This document shows, in pieces, positions 35,418 through 44,848 of a stretch of DNA of 64,000 nucleotides (positions are counted from its first letter, which is position 1; every line of letters begins with the position of its first letter). The translations under genes and the position numbers were made by a program. The stretch is from the NCBI RefSeq assembly GCF_038630985.1, contig NZ_CP152049.1:872001-936000 (forward strand), written 5' to 3'. Source of the DNA: Paenibacillus sp. FSL H8-0548 (lineage in GTDB: Bacteria > Bacillota > Bacilli > Paenibacillales > Paenibacillaceae). A model generated the notes under the pieces. The model was not told the DNA's origin, ran no database searches, and saw nothing but the letters and a program-made list of their open reading frames with translations.

Positions 35418-36536
35418 ATGGGGAGCAAGATTCGAGTAGGTTTAGTTTACGGGGGGAAATCGGGAGAGCATGAGGTCTCTCTGCAAACGGCATATGCGGT
35501 AATGGGCGAATTTGACTATAGTAAATATGAAATCAAACCTTTCTATATTACAAAGCAAGGCGAATGGAAAACGGGGGCAGCGCTGGATGGTCGACCTGCA
35601 AACATAGAGGAGCTTCGCATTGATGCGAGCGAGTCCAAACAGACGGGCTTCGCGCTCGCTCCTTTATTTGCGGGAGTGAATGCTGATAGCTCTACTGATC
35701 ATGAAGAGCCGCGAATTGACGTTGTGTTTCCGTTGTTGCATGGGACATTCGGCGAGGATGGCACGATTCAGGGGCTTTTCGAAATGGCTAACATCCCGTA
35801 TGTAGGAGCAGGGGTTCTGGCTTCTGCCGTTGGGATGGACAAGATTTTGATGAAAAAGGTATTCGCCCAAGAAGGGCTTCAGCAATGTTTATTCCGTTAC
35901 TTCAACCGTACACAGTGGGAAAGAGATGCTTCCTTCTTCATCATGGAATGTGAGGTTGCTCTTGGTTACCCTTGCTTTATCAAGCCGGCTAATCTTGGTT
36001 CCAGCGTTGGTGTATCCAAAGCCAAAAACCGCGAAGAGCTTGTTGCTGCTGTTAACTATGCGTTCCGTTTTGACCGCAAGGTCATTGTCGAGGAGTTTGT
36101 AGATGGACGTGAAATCGAAGTTAGCGTACTGGGAAATGACGATGTCAAAGCATCCTTGCCTGGCGAAATTGCACCGTCCAATGAGTTCTATGATTACAAA
36201 GCTAAATATATAGACGGAAAGTCGACGATGCAAATACCGGCAATCCTATCGCCAGAAATAACAGAGTCTGTTCGTGAAATGGCCATTCGCGCTTTTCAGG
36301 CCATTGATGGCTCGGGTCTTTCCCGCGTCGATTTTTTCTTGCGCAAGCATGACAGCCAGCTGTTCATTAACGAGGTAAACACGCTGCCCGGCTTTACTCC
36401 AAATAGCATGTATCCGCTCATGTGGAAGGAAACCGGCGTTCCATATAAAGAATTGTTAAACACCTTAATCTCCCTAGCTCTCGCGCGGCATGCAGAGAAG
36501 CAGCGTATTGACTATATCGGTGACTCCGCAGGTTAA
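35418..36536 (+). CDS. ddl: D-alanine--D-alanine ligase
   Basis: The 372-residue ATP-grasp enzyme joins two D-Ala for the peptidoglycan stem. Visible motifs are GGKSGEHEVSLQTA at the N-terminus, FPLLHGTFGEDGTIQGLFEMANIPYVG, PCFIKPANLGSSVGVSKAKN for ATP binding, and VNTLPGFTPNSMYPLMWKETG at the C-terminus. Length is usual for the large Ddl form. The start follows GGAGG. No MurF or other wall gene is next to it. Confidence 0.95.
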   Translation: MGSKIRVGLVYGGKSGEHEVSLQTAYAVMGEFDYSKYEIKPFYITKQGEWKTGAALDGRPANIEELRIDASESKQTGFALAPLFAGVNADSSTDHEEPRIDVVFPLLHGTFGEDGTIQGLFEMANIPYVGAGVLASAVGMDKILMKKVFAQEGLQQCLFRYFNRTQWERDASFFIMECEVALGYPCFIKPANLGSSVGVSKAKNREELVAAVNYAFRFDRKVIVEEFVDGREIEVSVLGNDDVKASLPGEIAPSNEFYDYKAKYIDGKSTMQIPAILSPEITESVREMAIRAFQAIDGSGLSRVDFFLRKHDSQLFINEVNTLPGFTPNSMYPLMWKETGVPYKELLNTLISLALARHAEKQRIDYIGDSAG

Positions 36537-36967
36537 GGTTGATTGCAGGAACGAAATAAGCTAGTGATGTTACGCGAAAAATTAAAAAAATTCTCTTATA
36601 CAAAGTTTTGAAGCAGGGCTCGAGCGAAAAGGCTTGGGTCCCATCCAAAATGAAAAATAAGGAGTTTTTTTCATATTTGATGGGACAAGTTGAATAGGCA
36701 AACAGGTACATGAGCAGACTTTACTCGGAAAAACTCCAACTAATTTTAGCTTTGCTAGGTTACGGACGAGGTCAGCTCTGGATTAAAGGCTGTTGTTTGG
36801 TTATTTAGGAGAAAAGCTCAGCTAATCGCAGCCATATTCGGTTGAGACTAACTACGTACAATGCACAAAGTACAGTAGAAACCTAACATAGCTGCTCCTT
36901 TCAAGCGCTACATTGTAAAAATGCATCAGAAATAGCAATAAAACAAGGAAAAAGGCTCATATTGGAT

Positions 36968-37087
36968 GATTCTGTTGTACAAAGTGCAGTGTAGCAGAGT
37001 TCCCAAGAGAAAAGGGGCGATTCTACTGTACAAAGTACAGCGTAGCGGAGCCCCAAGTGTGAAAAGGTAATTTAACTGTGCAAAGTA
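36968..37087. repeat. 51-bp imperfect tandem repeat, two units and a partial third
   Basis: Unit 1 (36968-37018) and unit 2 (37019-37069) share ATTCT..TGTACAAAGT.CAG.GTAGC.GAG..CC and GAAAAGG. A partial third copy (CTGTGCAAAGTA) runs directly into the TAAG tract. Confidence 0.65.
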
Positions 37088-37107
37088 AGTCAGTAAGAGT
37101 ATGTGCA

Positions 37108-37188
<81 letters not shown>

Positions 37189-37249
37189 TTACCTGTGTGT
37201 GTACGTGTATAGTGGCTATAGAGAGCAAATTACCCTAAAACTAATCAGG

Positions 37250-37430
37250 TCTCAGCAAACGTAAAGCGTGTCCCGCAGGGACGAAAGCGTTCCTCAGCAA
37301 ATGTGGTTCCCGAGTGACTATTTGTGACTGACCGTTAGTCCAATTGCGGGAGTCCAGAGGGTGCAACCCATGGGGCCCTCCCTTGGAAGGGAGGGTTTGG
37401 GAGGGTTCGAAACGCTTTTGAAGGCCAGGT
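37250..37430. other. Possible structured element upstream of the DUF2584-like gene
   Basis: GTCCC-GCA-GGGAC (about 37270) is a compact hairpin with AGCGT on both sides. CCCTCCC and GGGAGGG (about 37377-37396) form a strong G/C stem without a T-tract. No known riboswitch class is recognised. Confidence 0.4.
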
Positions 37431-37459
37431 GGAAATTTCACTGAAAGGAGGGAAACCAT

Positions 37460-37777
37460 ATGGGTTTTGCAACTGAGTTTAATTCTGTGTGCAAATTTAA
37501 GTCCGAGCAAGAGTTGTATGAATTGTTAGAGTACGGTCGGGGCAAAATGGTAAAGAGCGGCTTTCGCGTATTTCCAACTGGCCAGAAAGTCATTGCTTAT
37601 ACGCCTGGCAACGAGGCGATTGGGATTGTCCGCATCTTAGCTTCTATCGCAGAGATCAACTTCCAGGGCGAAGAAGTGACACAGGTGGAGATGGAGCTCG
37701 TGAGAAAGCTGACAGACGAAGAAGCAAGAGTGCAAACAGCGCTTGCTTTTGAAATGTTTTTTGGAGAGAAGGCTTAA
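37460..37777 (+). CDS. DUF2584-like small protein
   Basis: The 105-residue protein reads MGFATEFNSVCKFKSEQEL, SGFRVFPTGQKVIAYTPGNEAIGIVRI and AEINFQGEEVTQVEMELVRKL. The MG..EFNS start and the RVFP/IGI pattern recall the Bacillus DUF2584 proteins of unknown role. The start follows AAAGGAGGG. It ends 3 bp before uvsE, so the two are coupled. Confidence 0.65.
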   Translation: MGFATEFNSVCKFKSEQELYELLEYGRGKMVKSGFRVFPTGQKVIAYTPGNEAIGIVRILASIAEINFQGEEVTQVEMELVRKLTDEEARVQTALAFEMFFGEKA

Positions 37778-37780
37778 TCA

Positions 37781-38806
37781 ATGATCGTTAGATTAGGCTT
37801 TGTGGCGATGAGCCTGCAGCTAGAGAATGCTTCTCCATCGAGAACGATGACTTATACAAACTTCTCCAAGCTGGATGATCGCGAAGCGGGCATTCGAAAG
37901 CTGGAGAGAATTGCAGAGGAAAATTTGCGAAGCACACTGCGTATTTTGAAGCATTGCAAGGCAAGCGGCATTCAAATGTACCGATTTTCGTCCAAGCTAA
38001 TCCCGCTTGCAACGCATGAGGAATTAGTGGATTGGAATCCCTTTGAGGCACTTGCTCCAGCCTTTCAGGAGGTTGGCGACTTTGTGCGAAGGAATGGGCT
38101 GCGCGTTTCCTTTCATCCGGATCACTTCTGCGTGTTTAGCACGCCAAGACCTGAGGTGCTGAGAAAGTCTGAGCTGGATTTGCGGAATCATGTGCTGATG
38201 CTGGAAGCGATGGGACTTGACGAAGCAACGAAGTGCAATATACATATAGGCGGAGCTTATGGCGACAAGGCAGCAGCTGCGGAACGATTCGTTCATCAGT
38301 TTAATGCTCTGTCGCCTCGTCTTAAACAGCGGGTAACGCTTGAAAATGATGATAAAACGTTCAACGTAAGGGAAACGCTTGAGGCAGCAGAGCAAGCGGG
38401 TATTCCTATGGTGCTGGATATTCATCATCATGCGGTTAATTCTGGTGATGTGGATGAGGATGAGCTGTACAATGGCTTATGGCCGCGTATTGTGCGAACC
38501 TGGCAGAAGGAAGGCGAGAGATTGGGCTATTCAAGCGCAAGCCAGCTTCCTCCTAAAATTCATGCCTCTAGTCCAAAAAGCATATCCGAGCCGCGTGCTC
38601 ATGCAGAATTTGTAGAGGCCGAGCAGCTCGTACGATTTCTGCGTAATGCCGCCCGCAATACCGAGTATTTGGATTGTATGCTGGAAGCCAAAAGCAAGGA
38701 TGAGGCCTTGATGAAGCTCATTGAGGATTTAAAGCTGATGGAATCCAGCGAAGAGGGCATTAAAGTGTTGGATGGCGGATGCGTAGAAATCGCTGCTCAG
38801 CATTAA
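37781..38806 (+). CDS. uvsE: UV DNA damage endonuclease UvsE
   Basis: The 341-residue TIM-barrel enzyme nicks DNA 5' to UV photoproducts. The N-terminus MIVRLGFVAMSLQLENASPSRTMTY, FSSKLIPLATH, RVSFHPDHFC, IHIGGAYGDK, VTLENDDKTF, MVLDIHHHAVNSG and HASSPKS carry the metal-binding His and Glu residues of the UVDE family. Spore-forming Bacilli use it as a spore-associated repair enzyme. It directly follows the DUF2584-like gene. Confidence 0.95.
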   Translation: MIVRLGFVAMSLQLENASPSRTMTYTNFSKLDDREAGIRKLERIAEENLRSTLRILKHCKASGIQMYRFSSKLIPLATHEELVDWNPFEALAPAFQEVGDFVRRNGLRVSFHPDHFCVFSTPRPEVLRKSELDLRNHVLMLEAMGLDEATKCNIHIGGAYGDKAAAAERFVHQFNALSPRLKQRVTLENDDKTFNVRETLEAAEQAGIPMVLDIHHHAVNSGDVDEDELYNGLWPRIVRTWQKEGERLGYSSASQLPPKIHASSPKSISEPRAHAEFVEAEQLVRFLRNAARNTEYLDCMLEAKSKDEALMKLIEDLKLMESSEEGIKVLDGGCVEIAAQH

Positions 38807-38811
38807 TGGTT

Positions 38812-38856
38812 GCATGCAAGCACCGTCAGGGCGTATTCTTGACGGTGCTTGTATGC
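38812..38856 (+). terminator. Hairpin after uvsE
   Basis: GCATGCAAGCACCGTCA pairs with TGACGGTGCTTGTATGC (one mismatch). There is no clear T-tract, so terminator activity is uncertain. Confidence 0.5.
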
Positions 38857-38918
38857 TTACAGCTGCTGCGGACGCTAGGCACAACAAGATGCTTATTAAA
38901 CGAAAAGGTGATAGCTTC

Positions 38919-39737
38919 ATGGAATGGATACTTCTTGTCTTACTTGGCGTTGTAGCTGCGATGTTTGGCAGCATTGTCGGATTAGGCGGCGGCATTATTA
39001 TCGTCCCAGCTCTTATGCTGCTTGGACCCGTGCTTATCGGTGATGATATCGGACATGCTACAGCTGTTGGCATATCGCTTACTGTCCTCGTCGTAACAGC
39101 ACTTGCTTCCACGATGAGCTATACCAAACGAAAAATTGTCGATTTTCGTACCGGTGGTTTGTTTTTCATAACGAGTGGACCAGCTGCGATGCTCGGCTCT
39201 GCGCTTACAGGCAAGCTGCCCGCTGGTGTTTTTCAGCTTGTATTCGGTGTTTTTATGCTGCTGATGGCATCGCTGCTTATCGCTCGTGACTATATGAAAC
39301 CGTTTTCGAAGCAATGGCCGATTGTTCGAACGTTAACGGATGCAAAGGGTGAGGTACATACCTACAGCTATGGCATCATACCGGTTTTGTTGATTGGCTT
39401 TGGAGTTGGATTAATGTCAGGGCTGTTCGGTATCGGAGGAGGCTCATTATTCGTGCCGTTAATGGTACTGCTGTTTCGCTTTCCGCCTCATATGGCGACG
39501 GCAACATCTATGTTTGTCATATTTCTATCATCGATACTGGGCAGCGGGATGCATGTCTATTTGGGAGAAACGGATTGGCTGCTGGTGCTTGCGCTCGTTC
39601 CAGGAGCATGGATTGGCGGTAAGCTAGGAGCCGCTATCGCAGTGAAAATGAGCGGAAAAGGGCTATTATGGCTGCTCAGAGTGACACTTCTTTTACTGGC
39701 AGCCCAATTAATCATTGAAGGCTTGCAATCATTTTGA
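38919..39737 (+). CDS. TauE/SafE-family membrane transporter (sulfite/anion exporter type)
   Basis: The 272-residue protein is mostly hydrophobic, with about seven to eight membrane segments. The duplicated TauE signature appears as GSIVGLGGGIIIVPALML near the N-terminus and SGLFGIGGGSLFVPLMVLL in the second half. A longer frame starts at 38814, but AAAGGTGA precedes the ATG at 38919 and the first residues MEWILLVLLG fit a membrane start. Substrate is unknown; the family exports sulfite, sulfoacetate or similar anions. Confidence 0.85.
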   Translation: MEWILLVLLGVVAAMFGSIVGLGGGIIIVPALMLLGPVLIGDDIGHATAVGISLTVLVVTALASTMSYTKRKIVDFRTGGLFFITSGPAAMLGSALTGKLPAGVFQLVFGVFMLLMASLLIARDYMKPFSKQWPIVRTLTDAKGEVHTYSYGIIPVLLIGFGVGLMSGLFGIGGGSLFVPLMVLLFRFPPHMATATSMFVIFLSSILGSGMHVYLGETDWLLVLALVPGAWIGGKLGAAIAVKMSGKGLLWLLRVTLLLLAAQLIIEGLQSF

Positions 39738-39838
39738 TATGGTGAAGATACTTATATGCGAAACTTGCTAGTCGCTCCACACGTAATAGACGATAACATG
39801 AATGGAAAAGTTTATAAATTACTATAGAGGGAAGAGTG

Positions 39839-40699
39839 ATGGATGTGAAAGACCAGAACAATGCTTCCGTCGTAGGCGGGAAAAGCTTTACTGCTGTAGC
39901 CATTAATTGCGCATCGAAAGCGGGAGAATGGATTCAGACGCGATTGGGGAATTTTGCGAGCCTTGATTTAAAATATTCCTCGCATGACCTTGTGACAGAG
40001 ATAGACAAGGGTTCCGAGCGCTTAATCAAAAAACTAATTATGACTCATTTTCCAAATCACTCGTTTCTTGGCGAGGAAGGTGTTGAGCCTGGACCTGCGG
40101 CCTCTACACGTGCGCTTGAAGATATTAGAGATGCTGAATATTTGTGGATCGTCGATCCCATCGACGGCACGACCAACTTCGTTCACGGGTTTCCTTATTT
40201 CTGCGTGTCGATTGCGCTCGCTCACAACGGCGAAGTTATTGTAGGCGTCGTATATGATCCAATGAGAGATGAGCTATTTGTCGCGGAGAAGGGCAAGGGC
40301 GCTTACGTTCATGGCAAAAGAATGCAGGTTTCCAAGGATGATACGCTGCGCAACAGCTTAGTGGCAACCGGGCTTCCTGCGGATCATCATTATGCGCTTC
40401 CACTCAATTTGAAAGGGATACAGGCTATTGCTCCGCAGGTTCGTAACCTTAGGATTGCAGGATCTGCCGCTCTGCATATGGCATATGTCGCAGCAGGCCG
40501 TCTAAGCGGCTTCTGGGAGATCGGCCTGAGCAGCTGGGATCTTGCCGCAGGCTCTTTGCTCGTGCAGGAGTCAGGCGGGGTGGTAAGCAGTACGCTTGGC
40601 AAGCCGTATGATCTAGGCGTTCGCAATGTTGTAGCATCAAACGTACTTATTCAAGATGAGCTTATCGCCGCGCTTGCTGAAGCGGAAGCAAACGAATAA
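39839..40699 (+). CDS. Inositol monophosphatase family phosphatase
   Basis: The 286-residue protein has the Mg-binding motifs of the IMPase/SuhB family: FLGEEG, WIVDPIDGTTNFVHG and GSAALHMAYVAAGRLSGFWEIGLSSWDLAAG. These enzymes dephosphorylate inositol phosphates, or act on other phosphate monoesters such as histidinol phosphate and PAP. The substrate is not clear. Start: ATG 39839 has GAGGGA upstream; a GTG at 39836 cannot be excluded. Confidence 0.9.
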   Translation: MDVKDQNNASVVGGKSFTAVAINCASKAGEWIQTRLGNFASLDLKYSSHDLVTEIDKGSERLIKKLIMTHFPNHSFLGEEGVEPGPAASTRALEDIRDAEYLWIVDPIDGTTNFVHGFPYFCVSIALAHNGEVIVGVVYDPMRDELFVAEKGKGAYVHGKRMQVSKDDTLRNSLVATGLPADHHYALPLNLKGIQAIAPQVRNLRIAGSAALHMAYVAAGRLSGFWEIGLSSWDLAAGSLLVQESGGVVSSTLGKPYDLGVRNVVASNVLIQDELIAALAEAEANE

Positions 40700-40706
40700 T
40701 GGCCAA

Positions 40707-40756
40707 GGGACAACGCTCTGCAATGCATGCAGAATCGTTGTCCTTCTCTGTTTTTA
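40707..40756 (+). terminator. Terminator between the phosphatase and the dehydrogenase-like gene
   Basis: GGACAACG-CTCTGCA pairs with TGCAGA-AT-CGTTGTCC, followed by TTCTCTGTTTTT. Confidence 0.75.
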
Positions 40757-40779
40757 ATAGACAAGCGAGGTGGGAATTA

Positions 40780-41934
40780 ATGAAAGCAGGAAAGCGATTA
40801 GCCGTTATTTTGATGACAACGCTATGTGTTACGATACTGGCTGCATGCGAATCGAATAAGGCTTCTGAAACACCGACATCTACGAATGAGGCAGCAAATA
40901 AGCCGCAGGAAACGCCAATCGACGAGGAAAACAAGGTGTCAGAGGAGCCGGGTTCTACGGATGCTGCATATACCGTACTTGCAGAGAAGCTTCGTATTCC
41001 ATGGGTCATTGCATTTGATCACGACATTGTCTATATTAGCGAGCGCGAAGGAAATATTGTGAAGGTTGACGACGATCGCATGACGCGCCAAGCGGTTCAG
41101 CTGCAAAAAGGCGTGCATGAGCTTGGTGAAGGCGGGTTTTTAGGCTTTGTGCTGGCACCGGATTTTGAACAGACCAAGTTGGCCTATGCTTACCATACCT
41201 ATGAAGAGAAGGGGAAGATTTTGAACCGAGTCGTCCTCATTAAGCAGGATGGCGAGCTGTGGAATGAGGTGCGTCCGCTGCTTGAGGGAATACCTGGAGC
41301 TGCTAATCATGATGGCGGGCGGATGGCGATTGGACCGGATCAAATGCTCTACGTGACAACGGGAGATGCTCAGCAGCGTGAGCTCGCACAGGATAAGGAT
41401 AGTCTTGCGGGCAAAATTTTGAGAATGAAGCTTGACGGCAAGGTGCCTGAAGACAACCCATTCCCAGACTCCTATGTTTACTCTTATGGGCACCGCAATC
41501 CGCAGGGACTTGTATGGAATCATGAAGGCGTCATGTTTAATACGGAGCATGGCCCATCGGGAACGCCAGGCGGACATGATGAAATTAACATCATTGAAGC
41601 AGGCGGCAATTACGGCTGGCCGGCGATTTATGGAGGAGCTGCGCAAGCGGGGATGATCACACCAATCTATCACTCCGGTGAACAAGCCATAGCTCCATCA
41701 GGAGCGACCGTCGATAAGAGCAATCGGATGCTAATTGCGACTTTGATGGGTGGAGCAATCTATCGATATGACCCGGAAACTAAGGATATGTCCATCCTAT
41801 TCGAAGGAGAGGGCAGACTTCGCGATGTGTCCATCAAAGATGGGCGCATCTACGTGATTACGAATAATACGGATGGGCGAGGCAGTCCGTCACAGGATGA
41901 TGATCGTCTGCTGCTATTAAAGGTATCGGAGTAG
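40780..41934 (+). CDS. PQQ-dependent sugar dehydrogenase-like lipoprotein (beta-propeller)
   Basis: The 384-residue protein has a lipoprotein signal (MKAGKRLAVILMTTLCVTILAAC, lipobox LAAC). A Ser/Thr/Glu-rich linker follows, then a six-bladed GSDH-type propeller: LRIPWVIAFDHDIVYISEREG, ANHDGGRMAIGPDQMLYVTTGDA, SYGHRNPQGLVWN, EHGPSGTPGGHDEINIIEAGGNYGWP. The conserved His and Asp residues of soluble glucose dehydrogenase are present. Bacilli do not make PQQ themselves, so cofactor supply and substrate are open. The ATG at 40780 follows GCGAGGTGGG, after the terminator, so the longer reading frame from 40699 is rejected. Confidence 0.9.
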   Translation: MKAGKRLAVILMTTLCVTILAACESNKASETPTSTNEAANKPQETPIDEENKVSEEPGSTDAAYTVLAEKLRIPWVIAFDHDIVYISEREGNIVKVDDDRMTRQAVQLQKGVHELGEGGFLGFVLAPDFEQTKLAYAYHTYEEKGKILNRVVLIKQDGELWNEVRPLLEGIPGAANHDGGRMAIGPDQMLYVTTGDAQQRELAQDKDSLAGKILRMKLDGKVPEDNPFPDSYVYSYGHRNPQGLVWNHEGVMFNTEHGPSGTPGGHDEINIIEAGGNYGWPAIYGGAAQAGMITPIYHSGEQAIAPSGATVDKSNRMLIATLMGGAIYRYDPETKDMSILFEGEGRLRDVSIKDGRIYVITNNTDGRGSPSQDDDRLLLLKVSE

Positions 41935-41968
41935 CGTTTATTAATGGCATAGTTCACAGCAAAAAAAA

Positions 41969-41999
41969 CGAGCAGACCACCGTGGTCTGCTCGTTTTTC
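41969..41999 (-). terminator. Bidirectional terminator between the dehydrogenase and hemL
   Basis: ACGAGCAGACCAC and GTGGTCTGCTCGT form a perfect 13-bp stem with A8 and T5 flanks. Confidence 0.9.
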
Positions 42000-42012
42000 G
42001 CTGCTAAAGCTA

Positions 42013-43323
42013 TTATAGTTTAGCGAATGAATGATTAATGGCTTGAATCGTTTCGTCAATGTCGGCCTCTGTGTGTGCTGTTGTGAAGAACCATGCTTCA
42101 TATTTGGAAGGAGCAAGATTGATGCCTTGATCAAGCATGAGCTTAAAGAATCGTCCGAACAATTCACCGTCTGTATCCTGTGCCTCATCATAGTTTGTTA
42201 CCTTATGGTCGCAGAAATGCGCTGAGAAGGAGCCGCGAATTTGATTGATCGTAAGCGGGATGCCGTACTGTCTAGCGGCAGCATGCAAACCTGTCGCCAG
42301 TTTAGTAGCAAGTGCGCTCATTCTGTCATAGATGCCTTGCTCCTGCAGCAGCTCCAAGCAGGCGATGCCAGCAGAGATGGAGGCGGGATTGCCTGCCATC
42401 GTCCCTGCTTGATAGGCGGGCCCAAGCGGAGCGACCTGCTCCATGATTTCACGGCGACCGCCGTATGCGCCTATTGGCAGACCGCCGCCGATGATTTTGC
42501 CAAGCGCAGTGAGGTCGGGCTCGATTGCCTGATGATCTGAGAAGGCGGCATATGTCTGTGCAGACCCATAGTGGAATCTGAAGGCGCTGATGACCTCATC
42601 ATAGATAACGAGTGCTCCAGCATCGCGAGTAAGCTTGCAGAGGCCTTCTAGGAAGCCCTCATGCGGCATGACCATCCCGAAGTTGCCGACAATCGGCTCG
42701 ACCATAACGGCGGCTGTCTCATGCCCCCAGCGCGCAAGTGCAGCTTCAAGTGCTGGCAGGTCATTAAATGGAACTGTGATGACCTCGCTGGCAATGCTGG
42801 CCGGTACACCAGCGCTATCTGGAATACCGAGCGTGGAGGGACCGGAGCCTGCAGCGACAAGCACAAGATCGGAATGGCCGTGATAACAGCCTGCAAACTT
42901 AATAATTTTGCTTTTCTTTGTATAAGCGCGCGCGACACGGATGGTGCTCATGACGGCTTCAGTACCGGAGTTGACGAACCTAACCTTGTCGAGTGAAGGG
43001 ATTGCCTCCTTCAGCATGCGTGCAAGCTTAATTTCAAGCTCGGTAGGTGTGCCGTAAAGCGTACCATCCTGTGCGGCACGAATGATTGCTTCTGTAATAT
43101 GAGGATGAGCGTGTCCAGTAATAATTGGACCATAAGCGGCTAAGTAATCGATATAGCGGTTGTCATCTACATCCCAGAAATATGCGCCTGCTCCTCTTTT
43201 CATGAATACGGGAGCACCGCCGCCTACAGCTTTGTAGGAGCGTGAGGGGCTGTTGACGCCGCCGACAATGTGCAGCAGCGCTTCTTCATAAAGCTTCTCG
43301 GAATTAGGTCTTTTTATGGTCAT
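42013..43323 (-). CDS. hemL: Glutamate-1-semialdehyde 2,1-aminomutase
   Basis: This 436-residue PLP enzyme makes 5-aminolevulinate for heme. Fold-type I features are visible: [46 protein letters not shown], and the PLP lysine in [18 protein letters not shown]. Length is normal for HemL/GsaB. It is the only gene of tetrapyrrole synthesis here and is followed by a terminator. The start ATG 43323 follows GGAGG at about 9 bases. Confidence 0.95.
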   Translation of the reverse strand: MTIKRPNSEKLYEEALLHIVGGVNSPSRSYKAVGGGAPVFMKRGAGAYFWDVDDNRYIDYLAAYGPIITGHAHPHITEAIIRAAQDGTLYGTPTELEIKLARMLKEAIPSLDKVRFVNSGTEAVMSTIRVARAYTKKSKIIKFAGCYHGHSDLVLVAAGSGPSTLGIPDSAGVPASIASEVITVPFNDLPALEAALARWGHETAAVMVEPIVGNFGMVMPHEGFLEGLCKLTRDAGALVIYDEVISAFRFHYGSAQTYAAFSDHQAIEPDLTALGKIIGGGLPIGAYGGRREIMEQVAPLGPAYQAGTMAGNPASISAGIACLELLQEQGIYDRMSALATKLATGLHAAARQYGIPLTINQIRGSFSAHFCDHKVTNYDEAQDTDGELFGRFFKLMLDQGINLAPSKYEAWFFTTAHTEADIDETIQAINHSFAKL

Positions 43324-43351
43324 CTCAGGGAGCCTCCAGTATGAAATAGAT

Positions 43352-43396
43352 TAAAAAGCAACAAAATACACGCAACCAAAGAACACGGCTGCGTGT
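43352..43396 (-). terminator. Terminator of the LCP gene
   Basis: On the minus strand ACACGCAGCC pairs with GGTTGCGTGT, followed by ATTTTGTTGCTTTTT. Confidence 0.8.
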
Positions 43397-43405
43397 AGAA
43401 ATGGT

Positions 43406-44473
43406 TTATGGTGTCGTGCTGGTTGTACTGCTGCCTGTCGTATCATCAGAAGGCAGTGGTGTTTCTGTTGGCTCAGGTACAGTGTCATCCTGCTCAAGCG
43501 TCATTTGTACATAGGAGCGGAGATCGTCCTCGTCGCTAATTCCGATAACGGAAGCGCCGCCGACACGGTCCTCTGCAATGAGCTCCATAGGTGGTATTTG
43601 CGTCGTGCTGGCTACATGGCTTTTGACGCCAAGCTGGCCAAGCTTGAGCATATCCGTTACGCTGATGTTCATGTCTATATACGGCTCAACGCTATCTAGA
43701 ATCTTTTTCATCCGAATTATGTTCCAGGTCGATTGAAGCTCCTTGGAAACCTTAATTAAGAAATTTCTTTGGCGTTCCGTTCGCGTGAAATCACTCATAG
43801 CATCGTGGCGGAAGCGAACGTATTGCAGAGCTTTGTCGCCATCGAGCAGCTGATATCCTTTTTTGAGATCAATATCGTATCGATTTCCGTCTGCATTATC
43901 TGTGTAGCGCATGTCTTTCTCGACATCGAAGTATATGCCGCCAATGGTATCGATTAGCGACTTGAAGCCTTCAAAATCGGTATACACATAATATTGAATG
44001 TCGAGACCGAGCAGATCGCCGACCGTTTTCATAGCAAGAGGGTAACCGCCTAACGTAATTGCTGTATTGATACGGCCTTTGCCATGGTCATCTATTTTGA
44101 CATAGGTATCTCGAAGTACAGAGAACAAATGCGCTTTTTTGGTTACAGGGTCGAATGAGGCGACCAAAATGGAATCTGAACGAGCGGCCTGTCCTTCATC
44201 TATGCCGCGCGCATCACCGCCCAGCAGCATGATGTTTACGCGTTCTGTGCCCTCCCAGTCGGGAATCGGAACGGGTGTTTCCTGCGCATCCTCTGAGGGT
44301 GATTGCGTTTCATTAGGTTTGCTGAAATTGTCTAATGCATTATATACGCCTACTGTCCAATAAATTGCAAATGCTGCTGCCGCACCTAGGATGACAGATA
44401 GGCTGATGAATAACCATTTCCATTTTCTTTTGTTAGTCGGTGATTTAGGCTTCTTATTCGTCTCTTTAGACAT
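43406..44473 (-). CDS. LytR-CpsA-Psr (LCP) family wall-polymer transferase
   Basis: The 355-residue protein has an N-terminal cytoplasmic Lys-rich segment, one membrane helix (WLFISLSVILGAAAAFAIYWTVGV) and an external LCP domain. It includes INIMLLGGDARG-like NIMLLGGDARG, RSDSILVASFD, VLRDTYVKIDDHGKGRINTA, and YVRFRHDAMSDFTRTERQRNFL, whose Arg residues bind the pyrophosphate of polyprenyl-linked polymer. The enzymes attach anionic polymers to peptidoglycan. An acidic, Thr-rich tail follows. The upstream ATG at 44563 has no SD; the ATG at 44473 (MSKETNKK) follows AAGGGAG about 13 bases upstream, so I use it with moderate confidence in the exact start. Confidence 0.9.
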   Translation of the reverse strand: MSKETNKKPKSPTNKRKWKWLFISLSVILGAAAAFAIYWTVGVYNALDNFSKPNETQSPSEDAQETPVPIPDWEGTERVNIMLLGGDARGIDEGQAARSDSILVASFDPVTKKAHLFSVLRDTYVKIDDHGKGRINTAITLGGYPLAMKTVGDLLGLDIQYYVYTDFEGFKSLIDTIGGIYFDVEKDMRYTDNADGNRYDIDLKKGYQLLDGDKALQYVRFRHDAMSDFTRTERQRNFLIKVSKELQSTWNIIRMKKILDSVEPYIDMNISVTDMLKLGQLGVKSHVASTTQIPPMELIAEDRVGGASVIGISDEDDLRSYVQMTLEQDDTVPEPTETPLPSDDTTGSSTTSTTP

Positions 44474-44848
44474 TTCGTTCGACGTGCTCCCTTCGGATGC
44501 TGCGGAATCTTTTTTTGTGGCGTACAAGATGAATTTCATTGTAAGCGTGAGCAAGGATGGCAAAGTATAATGGCAATCGTAATAGGAAAAGCTCAGCGAA
44601 GCTAGTAACGCTAGAAAAATTAGAGAATATAAGACAAAGCTAATTTTGCAGCCTCATTCCATTTGTTTTCAATAGGCTTTGGCAGAATGGGCAAACCCAC
44701 CGTTTACGCTGGGAGTGAAGTAATGTATGATTACATATCATAAAATTATAAAGCTGAACGACATGCAGAAGCAAGTTTTATCGTTTTAGGTAAATAAAGA
44801 TCGCTATTTCCTAGGAAATGTCGAAGCGAGAGGGGCAGCTAGAACCGC

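Noticed and set aside
36628..36690. T-box or terminator after ddl
   Set aside because: A CTTG-GTCCCATC/GATGGGACAAG stem exists, but its loop is long, no T-box signature is present and there is no T-tract after it.
40699..40779. Dehydrogenase-like protein starting at 40699
   Set aside because: A terminator lies inside it; the lipoprotein signal begins at 40780.
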